Position numbers and translations under genes: made by a program. 64,000 bases of DNA from Phycisphaerae bacterium (GTDB taxonomy: Bacteria; Planctomycetota; Phycisphaerae; Phycisphaerales; UBA1924): contig BQMO01000003.1 of NCBI GenBank assembly GCA_022180725.1, positions 62,001 to 126,000 of the forward strand. The letters are read 5' to 3'. Within the stretch, counting starts at the first letter, position 1. Every line of letters starts with the position of its first letter. A model generated the notes under the pieces. That model ran no database searches, had not been told where the DNA came from, and worked only from the letters and a program-made list of their open reading frames with translations. Below are positions 8,782 through 19,200 of the stretch, one piece after another.

Positions 8782-8854
8782 GGGCGGGTAGCTCAACGGC
8801 TAGAGCATTCGCCTTACACGCGAAGGGTTCGGGGTTCGAATCCCCGCCCGCCCA
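8782..8854 (+). tRNA. tRNA-Val (TAC)
   Basis: A 73-nt cloverleaf. The acceptor arms are GGGCGGG (8782-8788) and CCCGCCC (8847-8853). The D arm is GCTC/GAGC. The anticodon stem TTCGC/GCGAA encloses loop CTTACAC, giving anticodon TAC (8815-8817). The T arm is CGGGG-TTCGAAT-CCCCG. CCA is not encoded. Confidence 0.97.
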
Positions 8855-8995
8855 TTGAAAGGATGAGAGGGTATGAGGATGTCGAGGTGAGAGGGTGAGA
8901 ATCACCGGAGTCCCACGTTCGCCCGCGATTGTCGCACCAACACGCACCCCTCACGCACACCCGTACGCAACCATCCCCTCACCCACCTCCGCGAA

Positions 8996-10282
8996 ATGAA
9001 CGCTCTGGACTTCGCTTACATCCCCCTCGCGGTCGTGACGGCCCCGGTCTGGGCGGGCAAGCGCCGCTCGGGGTGGGACGAGCGATTCGGCAAGATCATC
9101 GCCCCGCCGCCCACGCAGCGCCCGCGGGTGTTGCTGCACGCGGTGTCGGTGGGCGAGGTGAGCGCCCTGCGCACGCTGGTGCCGCTGCTGACGCCGCACG
9201 CCGAGGTGGTGGTGAGCGCGACGACCGACACGGGGCTGCGCCGGGCGAAGGAGTTGTTCGACGGGCAGGCGTTCGTCGTGCGCTATCCGCTGGACTTCTC
9301 GTGGAGCGTGCGGCGGTTTCTCGACGCGGTGAAGCCCGACGCGGTGGCGCTGGTGGAACTGGAGGTCTGGCCGAACTTCGTGGATGAATGTGCGGCCCGG
9401 GGCATCCCCACGTGCATCATCAACGGGCGGCTGAGCGAACGGTCGTTCCGGGGGTACGCCCGCATCAAGCGGTTCATCGGGCGACGGCTGGAAAAACTCG
9501 CCTTCGCCGCGGTGCAGGACCTGGACTACGCCGGGCGGTTCCAGGCCCTGGGGCTGGACTCGCGGAAGTGTCTGATCACCGGTTCGATGAAGTGGGACGC
9601 GGCGAAGATCGAGGACGGCCCGGTGCCCGGGGCGGAGGACCTGGCGCGCGAGATGGGGATCGATCGGTCGAGGCCGCTGGTGGTGGGGGGGAGCACGGGT
9701 CCGGGTGAGGAGGCGATGCTGCGCGAGGCCGTGCCCGCCGGGGTGCAACTTCTGTGCGCGCCGCGGAAGCCCGAGCGGTTCGACGAGGCCGCGCGAGATT
9801 TGCCGGGGTGCGTGCGGCGGTCGAAGACCCGGGGCGTCGGCCCGCCGGCGGGGATGCACGATCGGTTTCTGCTCGACAGCATCGGGGAGTTGCGCCGGGC
9901 GTACAGCCTGGCGGACGTGGTGGTGGTGGGGCGGAGTTTCATGGGCGATCTGTTCGGCTCGGACCCGATCGAGCCGGTGGCGTTGGGGCGGGCGACGGTG
10001 ATGGGGCCGTACGTGAGTGACTTCGAGCGGGTCGTTGAGGTACTTCGCGAGGGCGAGGGATTGATCTGTACGGATCGAGCGGGGTTGGCCGAGGTGCTGG
10101 GAGCATTGCTGAGCGACCCTGCCCGGCGGGCCGCGGTGGTGGAAAGCGGAAGGCGTGCGATCGGAGGGCAGATGGGGGCGAGTGCACGGCACGCGGAGTT
10201 GATCCGCGGGTTGTTGCTCCCGAAGGTTGGCGCGCCAACGATGGAGGCGGGTCAGCCGGGCGGGGGCGCCGAGGCGGAGTGA
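8996..10282 (+). CDS. waaA: Kdo transferase (lipid IVA)
   Basis: 3-deoxy-D-manno-octulosonic acid transferase of family GT30 (428 aa), which adds Kdo to lipid A precursor at the inner face of the cytoplasmic membrane. The N-terminal segment is hydrophobic. It is followed by the conserved LLHAVSVGEVSALRTLVP, whose Glu is the predicted catalytic base, and by the S-A-T-T-D-T-G strand end. The second half shows the GT-B donor domain, including the VVVGRSF and DPIEPVALGRATVMGPY segments. Its presence implies a Kdo-containing LPS. The 141 nt before it, after tRNA-Val, are purine-rich repeats without a recognisable gene. Confidence 0.92.
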   Translation: MNALDFAYIPLAVVTAPVWAGKRRSGWDERFGKIIAPPPTQRPRVLLHAVSVGEVSALRTLVPLLTPHAEVVVSATTDTGLRRAKELFDGQAFVVRYPLDFSWSVRRFLDAVKPDAVALVELEVWPNFVDECAARGIPTCIINGRLSERSFRGYARIKRFIGRRLEKLAFAAVQDLDYAGRFQALGLDSRKCLITGSMKWDAAKIEDGPVPGAEDLAREMGIDRSRPLVVGGSTGPGEEAMLREAVPAGVQLLCAPRKPERFDEAARDLPGCVRRSKTRGVGPPAGMHDRFLLDSIGELRRAYSLADVVVVGRSFMGDLFGSDPIEPVALGRATVMGPYVSDFERVVEVLREGEGLICTDRAGLAEVLGALLSDPARRAAVVESGRRAIGGQMGASARHAELIRGLLLPKVGAPTMEAGQPGGGAEAE

Positions 10283-10517
10283 AAGGAGGCCCGAAACGGT
10301 TTGGGGTTGGTACGGTACCGAAAGGTCGGACTTGAATCCCAAGTCGATTCGTGGCATGATGGGGAACAGGAAGGCGTGGGCCCCGTAGGGCAGTGAAAGC
10401 CCAGAGGCTGCGCACCGTGCGGACGCGGGGGCGAACGCGCCGGTGCCAAGCAAAGGCCACCACCCAACCGATTGGCAATCGCTCGCAGGGCGGCGTGCGG
10501 CGAGTCTGGAGTTGCGT

Positions 10518-13500
10518 ATGTCGAACGGACGTCAATACCGGGGCATGTCTTCGTATCTTCGCGGGGCTTCCGCCGGTGTGCTCGAGCAGTGTGAACCGCG
10601 GCAGTTCCTCAGCGCCGATCTCCCCATGGGGGCGGTGTGGCTGCCGTGGGGGAGCGGGCAGGTCGCGGCGATGCGCGGCTCGTACATCATGCAGTTCGAC
10701 GACATGAACTCGTCGGCCCAGGCGGAACTGATGGCCCGCGAGGTCGCGACGCGGCTGGGCATCCAGGCGGACGATTTTCAGGTGATCGCCCGCGGCCGGT
10801 ACGCGACGTTCACGACCAACGACCAGATTCTCGCGCCGGTGGTGAGCAACCTGGTGCGCGACCTGCCGTGGCTGAAGACCGTCGGCCCGAACCTGATCCA
10901 CAAGGTCGCGGCGACGCCCAACGACACGGAATACGGGAACCAGTACGCCCTGAACAACACGGGACAGTTCATTCAAGGGCTGGGCTTCGGGACGGCCGGG
11001 GCCGACGCGAACGTGCAGGCCGCGTGGGACGTCACCATCGGCACGCGCGACAACGTGATCGCCATCATCGACACGGGCATCGATACCAATCACCCGGACC
11101 TGGTGCAGAACCTGTGGCGCAACCCCGGCGAGGTTCCGGGCAACGGCATCGACGACGACGGGAACGGCTTTGTCGACGACATCTTCGGGTGGGACTTCGG
11201 CGACAACGACAACAACCCGGACGACGACGTGGTCGGGCACGGGACGGCGGTCGCGGGCGTGGTGGGCGCGGTGGGCAACAACGCCCAGGGCGTCTCGGGC
11301 GTGAACTGGAACGTCTCGCTGATGGGGTTGAAGATCGCCGACCGCTTCGGGAACCTGGCGACCAACGCGATCGTGGCGGCCCACGACTACGCGACGATGA
11401 TGATCGGTCGCGGGATCAACATCGTGGCGAGCAACAACTCGTACGGGCTGTTCGCGCCGGCGTTCTACGAGGACATCGCGGCGGAGCAACTGGCGGCCGA
11501 GCGTGCGGCGATCGAGCGGTTCATCGCCGCGGGCGCCACGTTCGTCGCCGCCGCGGGCAACGATTCATCCGACGCGGACGACCCCGCGGTCATCAACTAT
11601 CCCGCGGGGTTCGACATCCCCGGGGTCATCTCGGTGGCGTCGACGGACAACAACGACGTGCTGTCGGGCTTCAGCAACTGGGGCGCGGAGTCGATCACCC
11701 TGGCGGCGCCGGGCTCGTCGATCTACACGACGTCCGTGGGCGGCGGGTATCAGTACATCGACGGCACGTCCTTCTCCTCGCCCATGGTCGCCGGGGCGGT
11801 GGGGCTGCTCAAGACGGTGAAGCCCAACGCGTCGGCGGTGGAAATTCGCGAGGCGCTGTTCAACAGCGCCGACCCGCTCCCGAGCCTTCAGGGGCGCGTG
11901 CGGTCGGGCGGGCGTCTGAACGTGGCCCGGGCCATCGAGGTCATCCAGATTGACGGGCCGGTAGTGCGGTCGATCGATCCGGGGCCGATCGCCACGCAGG
12001 TCATCCCGGGCACCTCGACACCCCGCAACACCATCACGATCAACTTCAGCAAGGACATCGACGCGTCGTTCCTGTCGACCTCGATGGTCGCGCTCACCGG
12101 CGCCGGGGCCGACGACGTGATCGGCTCGGGTGACGATGTCAACATCCCGATCACGTCGGTGATCCGCAACCTGAGCAACCCGCGGCAGGTGGTCATCACG
12201 CTGAACCTGACCGGGTTTGTGCAGCAGCGGCTGCCGATCGACCCGTACCAGCTGGTCCTGACGCCCGCGGGATTCCGCGACACGACGGGGAACTTCCTGA
12301 ACGGGAACGACCTGGGCGGCACGCCGTACGTGTACAACTTCCGCATCGTCGCCGTCACGGGCGACAACGAACCCAACGACAGCACGGCCGAGGCCACCCC
12401 GCTGACCTTCAACACCGCGGGCACGGCGAACGTCGCGGGTGTGTCCTTGGGCAACGGCATCTTCGGCGCGTTGGATGTCGACATGTACCGGATCGACATG
12501 TCGCGCGGCGGGCAGATCACGGCGGAGATCACCGCCCAGCGCCTGCCGGCGGGGTCGAACCTCGACTCGTACATGCGGCTGTTCGACGCCAACGGCGTGC
12601 AGTTGGCCGCGAACGACCAGTTCTTCGGGCAGGACTCGTACATCGACTTCTTCGTCCGCACCGCGGGCACGTACTACGTGGGCATCTCGGGCTTCGGGAA
12701 CGCGGGGTACAACCCCCTGGTGCCCGGGAGCGGGACGAGCCAGTCGACCGGCGTGTACAACCTCCGGGTGGACGTGCGTCTGGCGTCGGACGACATCGTC
12801 ACGTACCCGTTCTACACGCCCAGCCCGGCCCCGCCCGCGGGGACCAACGTGTTCCTGGACTACGACGCGCCCGCCGGGCCGACGACCATGGTGCCCCCCA
12901 ACGCGCCGACGCAGACGCAGGGCGTCACCACGTCGTTCATCGACATCGCCGACGCGCGGCAGATTCTCGACGTCAACGTGCGTCTGCGCATGACGCACAC
13001 GTACACGAGCGACCTCATCATCAGCCTGATCTCGCCCCAGGGGACGGAAGTGATCCTCAGCAACCGTCGCGGTGGCGAGGGCGACAACTTCACGAACACG
13101 CTCTTCGACGACGAGGCCGGGCTGCCGATCTCGTCGGGCACGGCGCCGTTTGCCGGCGCGTTCCGCCCCGACACGGCCCTGGGCTTCATCGATGGGCAGT
13201 CCGCCGCGGGCCGTTGGACGCTGAAGATCAACGACACCACGCCGCTGAACACCGGGCAGGTGCTGAACTGGGCGTTGGACATCACGTACCTGAACGACAT
13301 CTTCGGGCCGTTCGAGTCCAACGACACCATCGCCACGGCGCGCACGCTGGGCATCACGGGCGGCGCGGGCACGGGCACGGTGACGGCGTTCCTGGGCGAC
13401 GGCGGCTTCGGGGTCTACGACCGCGACATGTTCTACTTCGATGCGCTGATCGGGTCGAGCCTGACGGCGGTGGTGACGCCCACCGGCCTGCTCAACTCGG

Positions 13501-16010
13501 CGCTGCGCCTGTTTGATGAGCAGGGAACGGCGTTGCTGGTGAGCAACCCGCCGGGCAACGTCAGCCGCATCGACGAGTTCGTGTTCGCCACCGCCGGGCG
13601 GTTCTATCTCTCGGTGTCCGAAGGGTCGAACGTGCTGTACAACCCCAACGCGGTGGGCGACGGGACGGGCATCCCCGCGCAGACCACCGGCGGGTACACA
13701 CTCGCGGTTTCGCTCGCGCCGGGCGTCAGCGACCCGAGCCAGATCCTCGACGGAAGCGTGGTGGACGTCGGCGTGAACACCAACGGTTTCTTCGGCGCGT
13801 TCAACGGCGGGGCGTACACCGGGTTGCGGTTCAACGGCCTGGAGTTCCTCCCGATCAACGCCTTCAACCAGCCGACGGGCAACGCGCTCACGGCGCAGAC
13901 GTTCTTCGGGGCGGTCGCCAACGGGAACGACTTCGCCAACGGCAGCCCGAACCGTCCGAACGCGGTGCCGTTCGCGATTACCAACGAGAGCGACCCGGCC
14001 AACCAGCGCGTCGCCGCCAAGGGCGCCCACCGCGGGCTGGCCATCGAGCGGAACATCTCGTACGCCACCGCCGACGGGTTCGTGGCCATCGACGTGTTCC
14101 TGAAGAACACCACGACCTCGCAGATGACCAACGTGGCGTGGATGGAGGGCTTCAACCCCAACCCGGGCCTGTGGCTGGGGGACAACAACCTTTCCACGCA
14201 GAATGACCTGGATGCCACCGGCAAAATGGCCTCGGCCCGGTATGTGACCAATCAGTTCCCGCAGGGGCTGACCGTCGCCCTGGCGGCGCCGTCCGCCGAC
14301 ACCCGCGCCCGCGCGATGGTGCTCGGGGCCAACCAGGTGGCCCGCGATCCGAACCTGCTGCTGGCCATGCCGCAGGTCGACCCCGACGGCGCCTCGTCCG
14401 ACGGGCAACTGGTCATGACCTACAACCTCGGCACGCTGGCCAGCGGCGCGACGACCTCGTTCCGCTACTTCGTGTTCATGGGTCTGACGCCCACGGCGGT
14501 GAACAACCTCTACACCGCGGTCAACAACGGCACGGGCACCGGGCACCTCGCGGCCAACCCGCGCACCCCGGCCACGGAGACGCTCTCCGAAGGCTCGATC
14601 GTCCCGCAACTGCCCTACCGCGTCTTCTACCCCGAGGGCATCTCGAACAACGGCACGGACGAGTTCCTGCCCATCGCCAACCCCAACGCCCAGGCCGTGC
14701 GCGTGGTCATCATCGCCCGCTACGAGTGGGGCGAGCGCGACCAGGTGCTCTTCGACCGCGTCGTCGGCCCCAACGAGCGCACGGGCATCACGCTCACGAC
14801 GCGGACGCAATACGCCAACAACACGGCGATGGTCCGCCCGAACGTGCCCTACGCCATCGAGGTGCGCTCGGACAAGCCCGTCGCCGCCACGTCGAGCCAC
14901 TACGACGCGAACAACATCCCCGGCAAGAACACCGCCGTGGGCGAGTCGTTCACCAGCGCGACCAGCACCACCTGGGAGTTCGGGATGGTGCAGAAGGCCG
15001 CCAATATCTCCGACTTCATCATCTGGTACAACACCTCGAACATCAACGGGAAGGTCACGGCGGTCTTCCGCCGGACCGACGGGGCGGCGTACGTGCGCAC
15101 GATCGACACCCAGGCCCTCCGCCGCGGCGGGATCGTCGTCGGCGGGGTGAGCAACCTCGTCAAGACGCTCAACGGCCCCGTGGGCGAAACCCCCTTCGTG
15201 CTCCCCTCGGGCACGTACGGCGTGACATTGACGGCGGACATCCCCATCGTCGCGGCGCTCTCGCACTACGACCGCAACCCGACGGTCAAGGTCGCCGAAG
15301 GCTCGCTCGGGTCCACCGTGCCGGGCGCCACCGCCGGCGTCATTCCCGAAGGTCAGTACGGGCTGAACGGCACCGCGGAGATCATCGCGGTGTACAACAA
15401 CTCCACGGCGGCGGCGAACGTGGTCATCACGTTCATGTACGACAACGGGAGTTCGTACCGCACGTCGCTCGCCGTCGGGGCAGGCCGCACGGGCACCCTC
15501 GACGTGGCGACGCTCGAGGGTTTCATCACGGGACGTGCGTACGCGATCTTCTACGAGTCCAACACCCCGGTCACGGTCATCGCCCGCTCGAACGCCTTCG
15601 GGCAGCAACTCGCGTCGGTGGCGTCCACCCGCGCGTACACGGTGTGGAGTTTCGGGGAGGGCTTCCGCCCCGGGGACACGGTCAACCACCCGGGCGTCGA
15701 ATCGCACCTGCGGCTGTTCAACCCGACGGATACGGCCCTCACCATCGAGATCACCATTTCCTACGCCGCCAAGACGGGCGTGCCGGCGAGCAGCGAAACC
15801 TTCCGCCGCGTCCTGCCCGCCCGCCGGGTGGCGGAACTCGAGCTCGACCAGTTCATCACCGGCGACCGCCGAGCGACGACGAACTGGTTCTCGACGACGA
15901 TCAAGTCGCCGCAGCCCATCGTCGCCTACATGACGCACTTCGACCGGGCCTTCCCCGGCGGCTTCGGCACCATCGGCACGCCGCTGGGCCGGAGCACCCC
16001 GATCGTGTGA
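10518..16010 (+). CDS. Giant secreted subtilisin-like protease with C-terminal repeats
   Basis: S8 serine endopeptidase of 1,830 aa. An N-terminal VLEQCEPRQFLSAD segment resembles the planctomycete LEPR-x-LL export or surface tag. The catalytic triad is visible: Asp in IIDTGIDTNHPDL, His in VVGHGTAVAGVVG, Ser in DGTSFSSPMVAGAVGLL, with the oxyanion Asn in AAAGND. After it come an Ig-like region, a PPC-type beta domain, a P/proprotein-convertase-like domain and a second PPC-type domain. The last ~450 residues hold about four diverged repeats of an 'EG ... NP ... Y' type. The ATG at 10518 has a GGAG six nt upstream; an upstream GTG at 10443 is possible. A strong terminator follows. Confidence 0.9.
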   Translation: MSNGRQYRGMSSYLRGASAGVLEQCEPRQFLSADLPMGAVWLPWGSGQVAAMRGSYIMQFDDMNSSAQAELMAREVATRLGIQADDFQVIARGRYATFTTNDQILAPVVSNLVRDLPWLKTVGPNLIHKVAATPNDTEYGNQYALNNTGQFIQGLGFGTAGADANVQAAWDVTIGTRDNVIAIIDTGIDTNHPDLVQNLWRNPGEVPGNGIDDDGNGFVDDIFGWDFGDNDNNPDDDVVGHGTAVAGVVGAVGNNAQGVSGVNWNVSLMGLKIADRFGNLATNAIVAAHDYATMMIGRGINIVASNNSYGLFAPAFYEDIAAEQLAAERAAIERFIAAGATFVAAAGNDSSDADDPAVINYPAGFDIPGVISVASTDNNDVLSGFSNWGAESITLAAPGSSIYTTSVGGGYQYIDGTSFSSPMVAGAVGLLKTVKPNASAVEIREALFNSADPLPSLQGRVRSGGRLNVARAIEVIQIDGPVVRSIDPGPIATQVIPGTSTPRNTITINFSKDIDASFLSTSMVALTGAGADDVIGSGDDVNIPITSVIRNLSNPRQVVITLNLTGFVQQRLPIDPYQLVLTPAGFRDTTGNFLNGNDLGGTPYVYNFRIVAVTGDNEPNDSTAEATPLTFNTAGTANVAGVSLGNGIFGALDVDMYRIDMSRGGQITAEITAQRLPAGSNLDSYMRLFDANGVQLAANDQFFGQDSYIDFFVRTAGTYYVGISGFGNAGYNPLVPGSGTSQSTGVYNLRVDVRLASDDIVTYPFYTPSPAPPAGTNVFLDYDAPAGPTTMVPPNAPTQTQGVTTSFIDIADARQILDVNVRLRMTHTYTSDLIISLISPQGTEVILSNRRGGEGDNFTNTLFDDEAGLPISSGTAPFAGAFRPDTALGFIDGQSAAGRWTLKINDTTPLNTGQVLNWALDITYLNDIFGPFESNDTIATARTLGITGGAGTGTVTAFLGDGGFGVYDRDMFYFDALIGSSLTAVVTPTGLLNSALRLFDEQGTALLVSNPPGNVSRIDEFVFATAGRFYLSVSEGSNVLYNPNAVGDGTGIPAQTTGGYTLAVSLAPGVSDPSQILDGSVVDVGVNTNGFFGAFNGGAYTGLRFNGLEFLPINAFNQPTGNALTAQTFFGAVANGNDFANGSPNRPNAVPFAITNESDPANQRVAAKGAHRGLAIERNISYATADGFVAIDVFLKNTTTSQMTNVAWMEGFNPNPGLWLGDNNLSTQNDLDATGKMASARYVTNQFPQGLTVALAAPSADTRARAMVLGANQVARDPNLLLAMPQVDPDGASSDGQLVMTYNLGTLASGATTSFRYFVFMGLTPTAVNNLYTAVNNGTGTGHLAANPRTPATETLSEGSIVPQLPYRVFYPEGISNNGTDEFLPIANPNAQAVRVVIIARYEWGERDQVLFDRVVGPNERTGITLTTRTQYANNTAMVRPNVPYAIEVRSDKPVAATSSHYDANNIPGKNTAVGESFTSATSTTWEFGMVQKAANISDFIIWYNTSNINGKVTAVFRRTDGAAYVRTIDTQALRRGGIVVGGVSNLVKTLNGPVGETPFVLPSGTYGVTLTADIPIVAALSHYDRNPTVKVAEGSLGSTVPGATAGVIPEGQYGLNGTAEIIAVYNNSTAAANVVITFMYDNGSSYRTSLAVGAGRTGTLDVATLEGFITGRAYAIFYESNTPVTVIARSNAFGQQLASVASTRAYTVWSFGEGFRPGDTVNHPGVESHLRLFNPTDTALTIEITISYAAKTGVPASSETFRRVLPARRVAELELDQFITGDRRATTNWFSTTIKSPQPIVAYMTHFDRAFPGGFGTIGTPLGRSTPIV

Positions 16011-16034
16011 TCGACCACCTCCGAGGTTCTGGAC

Positions 16035-16070
16035 CCACGCCCCGCGTCGATCGCGGGGCGTGGTGTTTTT
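16035..16070 (+). terminator. Rho-independent terminator of the subtilase gene
   Basis: A perfect 12-bp stem CCACGCCCCGCG / CGCGGGGCGTGG with a 5-nt loop (TCGAT) is followed directly by TGTTTTT. It lies 25 nt after the subtilase stop codon. Confidence 0.93.
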
Positions 16071-16117
16071 CAACGGACCATCCGCGATGCTCGTCCTATC
16101 ATCATGGTCCCGAGTGC

Positions 16118-16190
16118 GAGGGCGTAGCTCAGTTGGTAGAGCAGCGGCCTTTTAAGCCGTAGGTCCAGGGTTCGAGTCCCTGCGCCCTCA
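16118..16190 (+). tRNA. tRNA-Lys (TTT)
   Basis: A 73-nt cloverleaf. The acceptor arms are GAGGGCG (16118-16124) and CGCCCTC (16183-16189). The D arm TAGCTCAGTTGGTAGAGCA is the classic form. The anticodon stem GCGGC/GCCGT encloses CTTTTAA, giving anticodon TTT (16151-16153). The T arm is CAGGG-TTCGAGT-CCCTG. CCA is not encoded. Confidence 0.97.
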
Positions 16191-16247
16191 CTTTCATCCG
16201 ACCGTTCGGCCCGACGTGGGGCCCGCGGGGCGTGGGTTGAATCGTTC

Positions 16248-19200
16248 GTGGGTGGTTGTGTATTCGTGCCATTAGTGATTCATGCGATCTGGACCGACGG
16301 GCGACTGCACCTGTGGTGCGAGGACGCCGCACGATGGCCTCGGACTTCCGGCCCCGAGTCCGCGTCCCCGCCCCGGCACCCGTTCGCGGGGGAAGCCGCG
16401 TTGGTCGCGGCGATGGCGACCCTCACGCCGTTCACCGGTGAGCCGTCCACGGTGCGGCTTCGGCTGCCCGCGTCGGGCGGGGTGCCGGCGCCCAGCAGCA
16501 CGTTGGCGCGGGTCTTGGGCGTGCCGCACCCGGTCGGTGAGGATGAACAGGCGAGCCTGGCGCTCGAAACGGTGGAAGTTCCGACGCGGTCCTTCGGCCC
16601 GAGCGAGGCCGGGTCCGTCGTGATCGACGTGGCCGATGCGCTCGCGGCGAGGGCCGCGCTCGGCGAAACGGGCGACTGTGTGCCCGGCGCCGCCTTGCGG
16701 TACTTCGCCCAGGCCGCCCGGCTGGCGCGCGCGGTGCTGGCCCAGCAGCGCTACGTGCCGATGCTGTCCTTCGTACAGGGGCAGGTCCGGGCCTCGTGGG
16801 AGCCGTGGCTGAGCGACGCGGGGATGTCGGCCCGGGTCTGTGCGCTGATCGGGGCGATGCCCCCGTCGGCCCGGGCGGCGGACGACGCCCTTAGGAACGA
16901 CCCGGCGGCGGTGACACTCTCGTTCCTCGCGGCGACGGTCGATGCACAATGCCGGGCCACGCTCATCCGCGAGCACTTCGCCGATTCGCTCGAAGGACGC
17001 GACCCCGCGAAGGATCAGAACGTCGCGTGGCTCGCCGGGTTGCTGGGCGAGGCGGATGCGGTCCACGCGACGGGGGCGCTGCGCCAGGACATCACCCGCC
17101 GCGTGCGGGCCTGGCTGAGCGTGCTCGAGGAGCGCGGCCCGAGTTCGCAGTGGCGGGCCTTGCTGCGCCTTGGCGAACCGATCGGGCTGGACGCGGGCAA
17201 GGGCGAGCCGGCGAGCGACGATCCCGCGTGGCGGCTCACGTTCCACCTCCAGGCGGTCGAGCAGCCCACGATCGTGCTCGACGCGCCGGACATCTGGCTC
17301 TTGCCCGGGGAGTCGGCGACCATCATGGGCCGGCGGGTGGACCGCCCGCAGGAACTCTTGCTGGCGGAGCTCGGGCGTGCCTCGCGCCTGTATTCACGGC
17401 TCGAGGAGGCCCTCGACGAATCCCAGCCCGTAGCGCTCCGGCTCACGACACGCCACGCCTACGAGTTTCTTCGTGAAATACGCCCGCTCCTCATCGAGCA
17501 GGGTTTCGGCGTGGAGGCGCCCGAATGGTGGGACACGCCCGCGGCCCGCCTGGGCGCCAAACTCCGGCTCGAATCCCGCGGGGCGGACCCTTTCGCGCCG
17601 ATCCAGCCGGGCACGACCAATGCCGCCCGAGCCCAGGTCGGGCTGTCGGCCCTGGTGGGGTACACGTGGGAAATCGCGGTCGGTGACACCACGCTCTCCC
17701 TCCACGAGTTCGAACAACTCGCCGCCCGGAAGACACCGCTGGTGCGCATGAACGGGCGGTGGGTCGAGATCCGCCCCGACGATGTGCACGCGGCGATCCG
17801 GTTCATCCGCGAGAATCCGGGGGGCGAACTCAAACTCGCCGAGGCGCTGCGCCTGGCGTTCGGGAGCGATCTCTCGCGCACGGGCATTCCCGTCGTCGGG
17901 CTCGAGGCCAGCGGGTGGCTCAACGCGTTCCTGAACAGCGAATCCGCGTCGAGGCAACTGCGGATGATCGACGCGCCCGGCACGTTCCACGGCACGCTGA
18001 GGCCATATCAGCAGCGGGGGCTGTCGTGGCTGGCGTTCCAGGAAACGCTGGGCTTCGGGGTGTGCCTGGCCGACGACATGGGTCTGGGCAAGACGGTGCA
18101 GTTGCTGGCGCTGCTGGCGCACGAGCGGGCGCAGGCGAAGGCCGAGGCGGGCGAGGGCGCCACCGTACCGCCGACGCTGCTGCTGGTGCCCATGTCGGTG
18201 GTGGGCAACTGGATGCACGAAACCAAGCGTTTCTGCCCGGACCTTCGCCTGCTCGTGCACCATGGCACCGAACGCCGCTTGGGCGACGAGTTCGTGAAGC
18301 GCGTGGAACAGAGCGACCTGGTGGTGACGACGTACGCGCTGGCGCACCGGGACCGCGACCTGCTGGGGGGCGTCAAGTGGGGGCGCGTGGTGCTCGACGA
18401 GGCGCAGTACATCAAGAACCCTTCGGCCAAGCAGAGCCAGGCGGTGCGTGCCCTCAACGCCGACCGGCGTGTGGCGCTCACGGGCACGCCCGTGGAGAAC
18501 CGGCTGACCGAGTTGTGGTCGATCATGGACTTTCTGAACCCGGGGTACCTGGGTTCATCGGGCGGGTTCCGGGCGCAGTTCGCGGTGCCGATCGAGCGAT
18601 TGCGCGACCGCGCCAAGGCCGAGCAACTCAAGGGGCTGATCCGTCCCTTCGTGCTGCGCCGGCTCAAGAGCGACCCGACGGTCGTGGCCGATCTGCCCGA
18701 GAAACTCGAAAGCCGCGAGTTCACGCACATGACCGGGGAGCAGGCGGCGTTGTACGAGACGTGCGTCAAACGCACGCTGGGCGACGTGGAGCACGCCGAC
18801 GGGATGCAACGTCGCGGGCTGGTGCTCGCGGCGCTGGTGAGGCTGAAACAGATCTGCGATCACCCGTCGCTGGTGCTCAAGGACCAGGGCGACGGCACGG
18901 GCAAACTCCCCGACGCCGGGCGCTCGGGCAAGTGCATCCGGATGCTCGAGATGCTCGACGAAGTGATCGCGGAAGGCGACCAGGCCCTGGTCTTCACGCA
19001 GTTCCGTGAGATGGGCACGCTGCTGGAAGCGATGATCCGCCATCAGTTCGGGAAGGACGTGCTGTTCATGCACGGCGGGACGACGCAGCCCCAGCGGCAG
19101 GCCATCATCGACCGCTTCCAGAAGGCCGACGGCTCCGCCCCCGTGCTCATCCTCAGCCTGCGGGCCGGGGGCGTGGGATTGAACCTGACGGCGGCGACGC

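Noticed and set aside
8941..8990. C-rich repeats before waaA resembling the tandem repeats at 1809
   Set aside because: They are imperfect low-complexity sequence without a fixed unit length.
10443..10517. GTG at 10443 as subtilase start
   Set aside because: The 25 residues it adds look untranslated in character, while the ATG at 10518 has a spaced GGAG; kept only as an alternative.
11565..16073. A 1,502-codon open frame antisense to the subtilase gene
   Set aside because: It is Arg/His/Val-rich low-complexity translation with no domain, lies entirely opposite a clear protease and reflects high GC at third codon positions.
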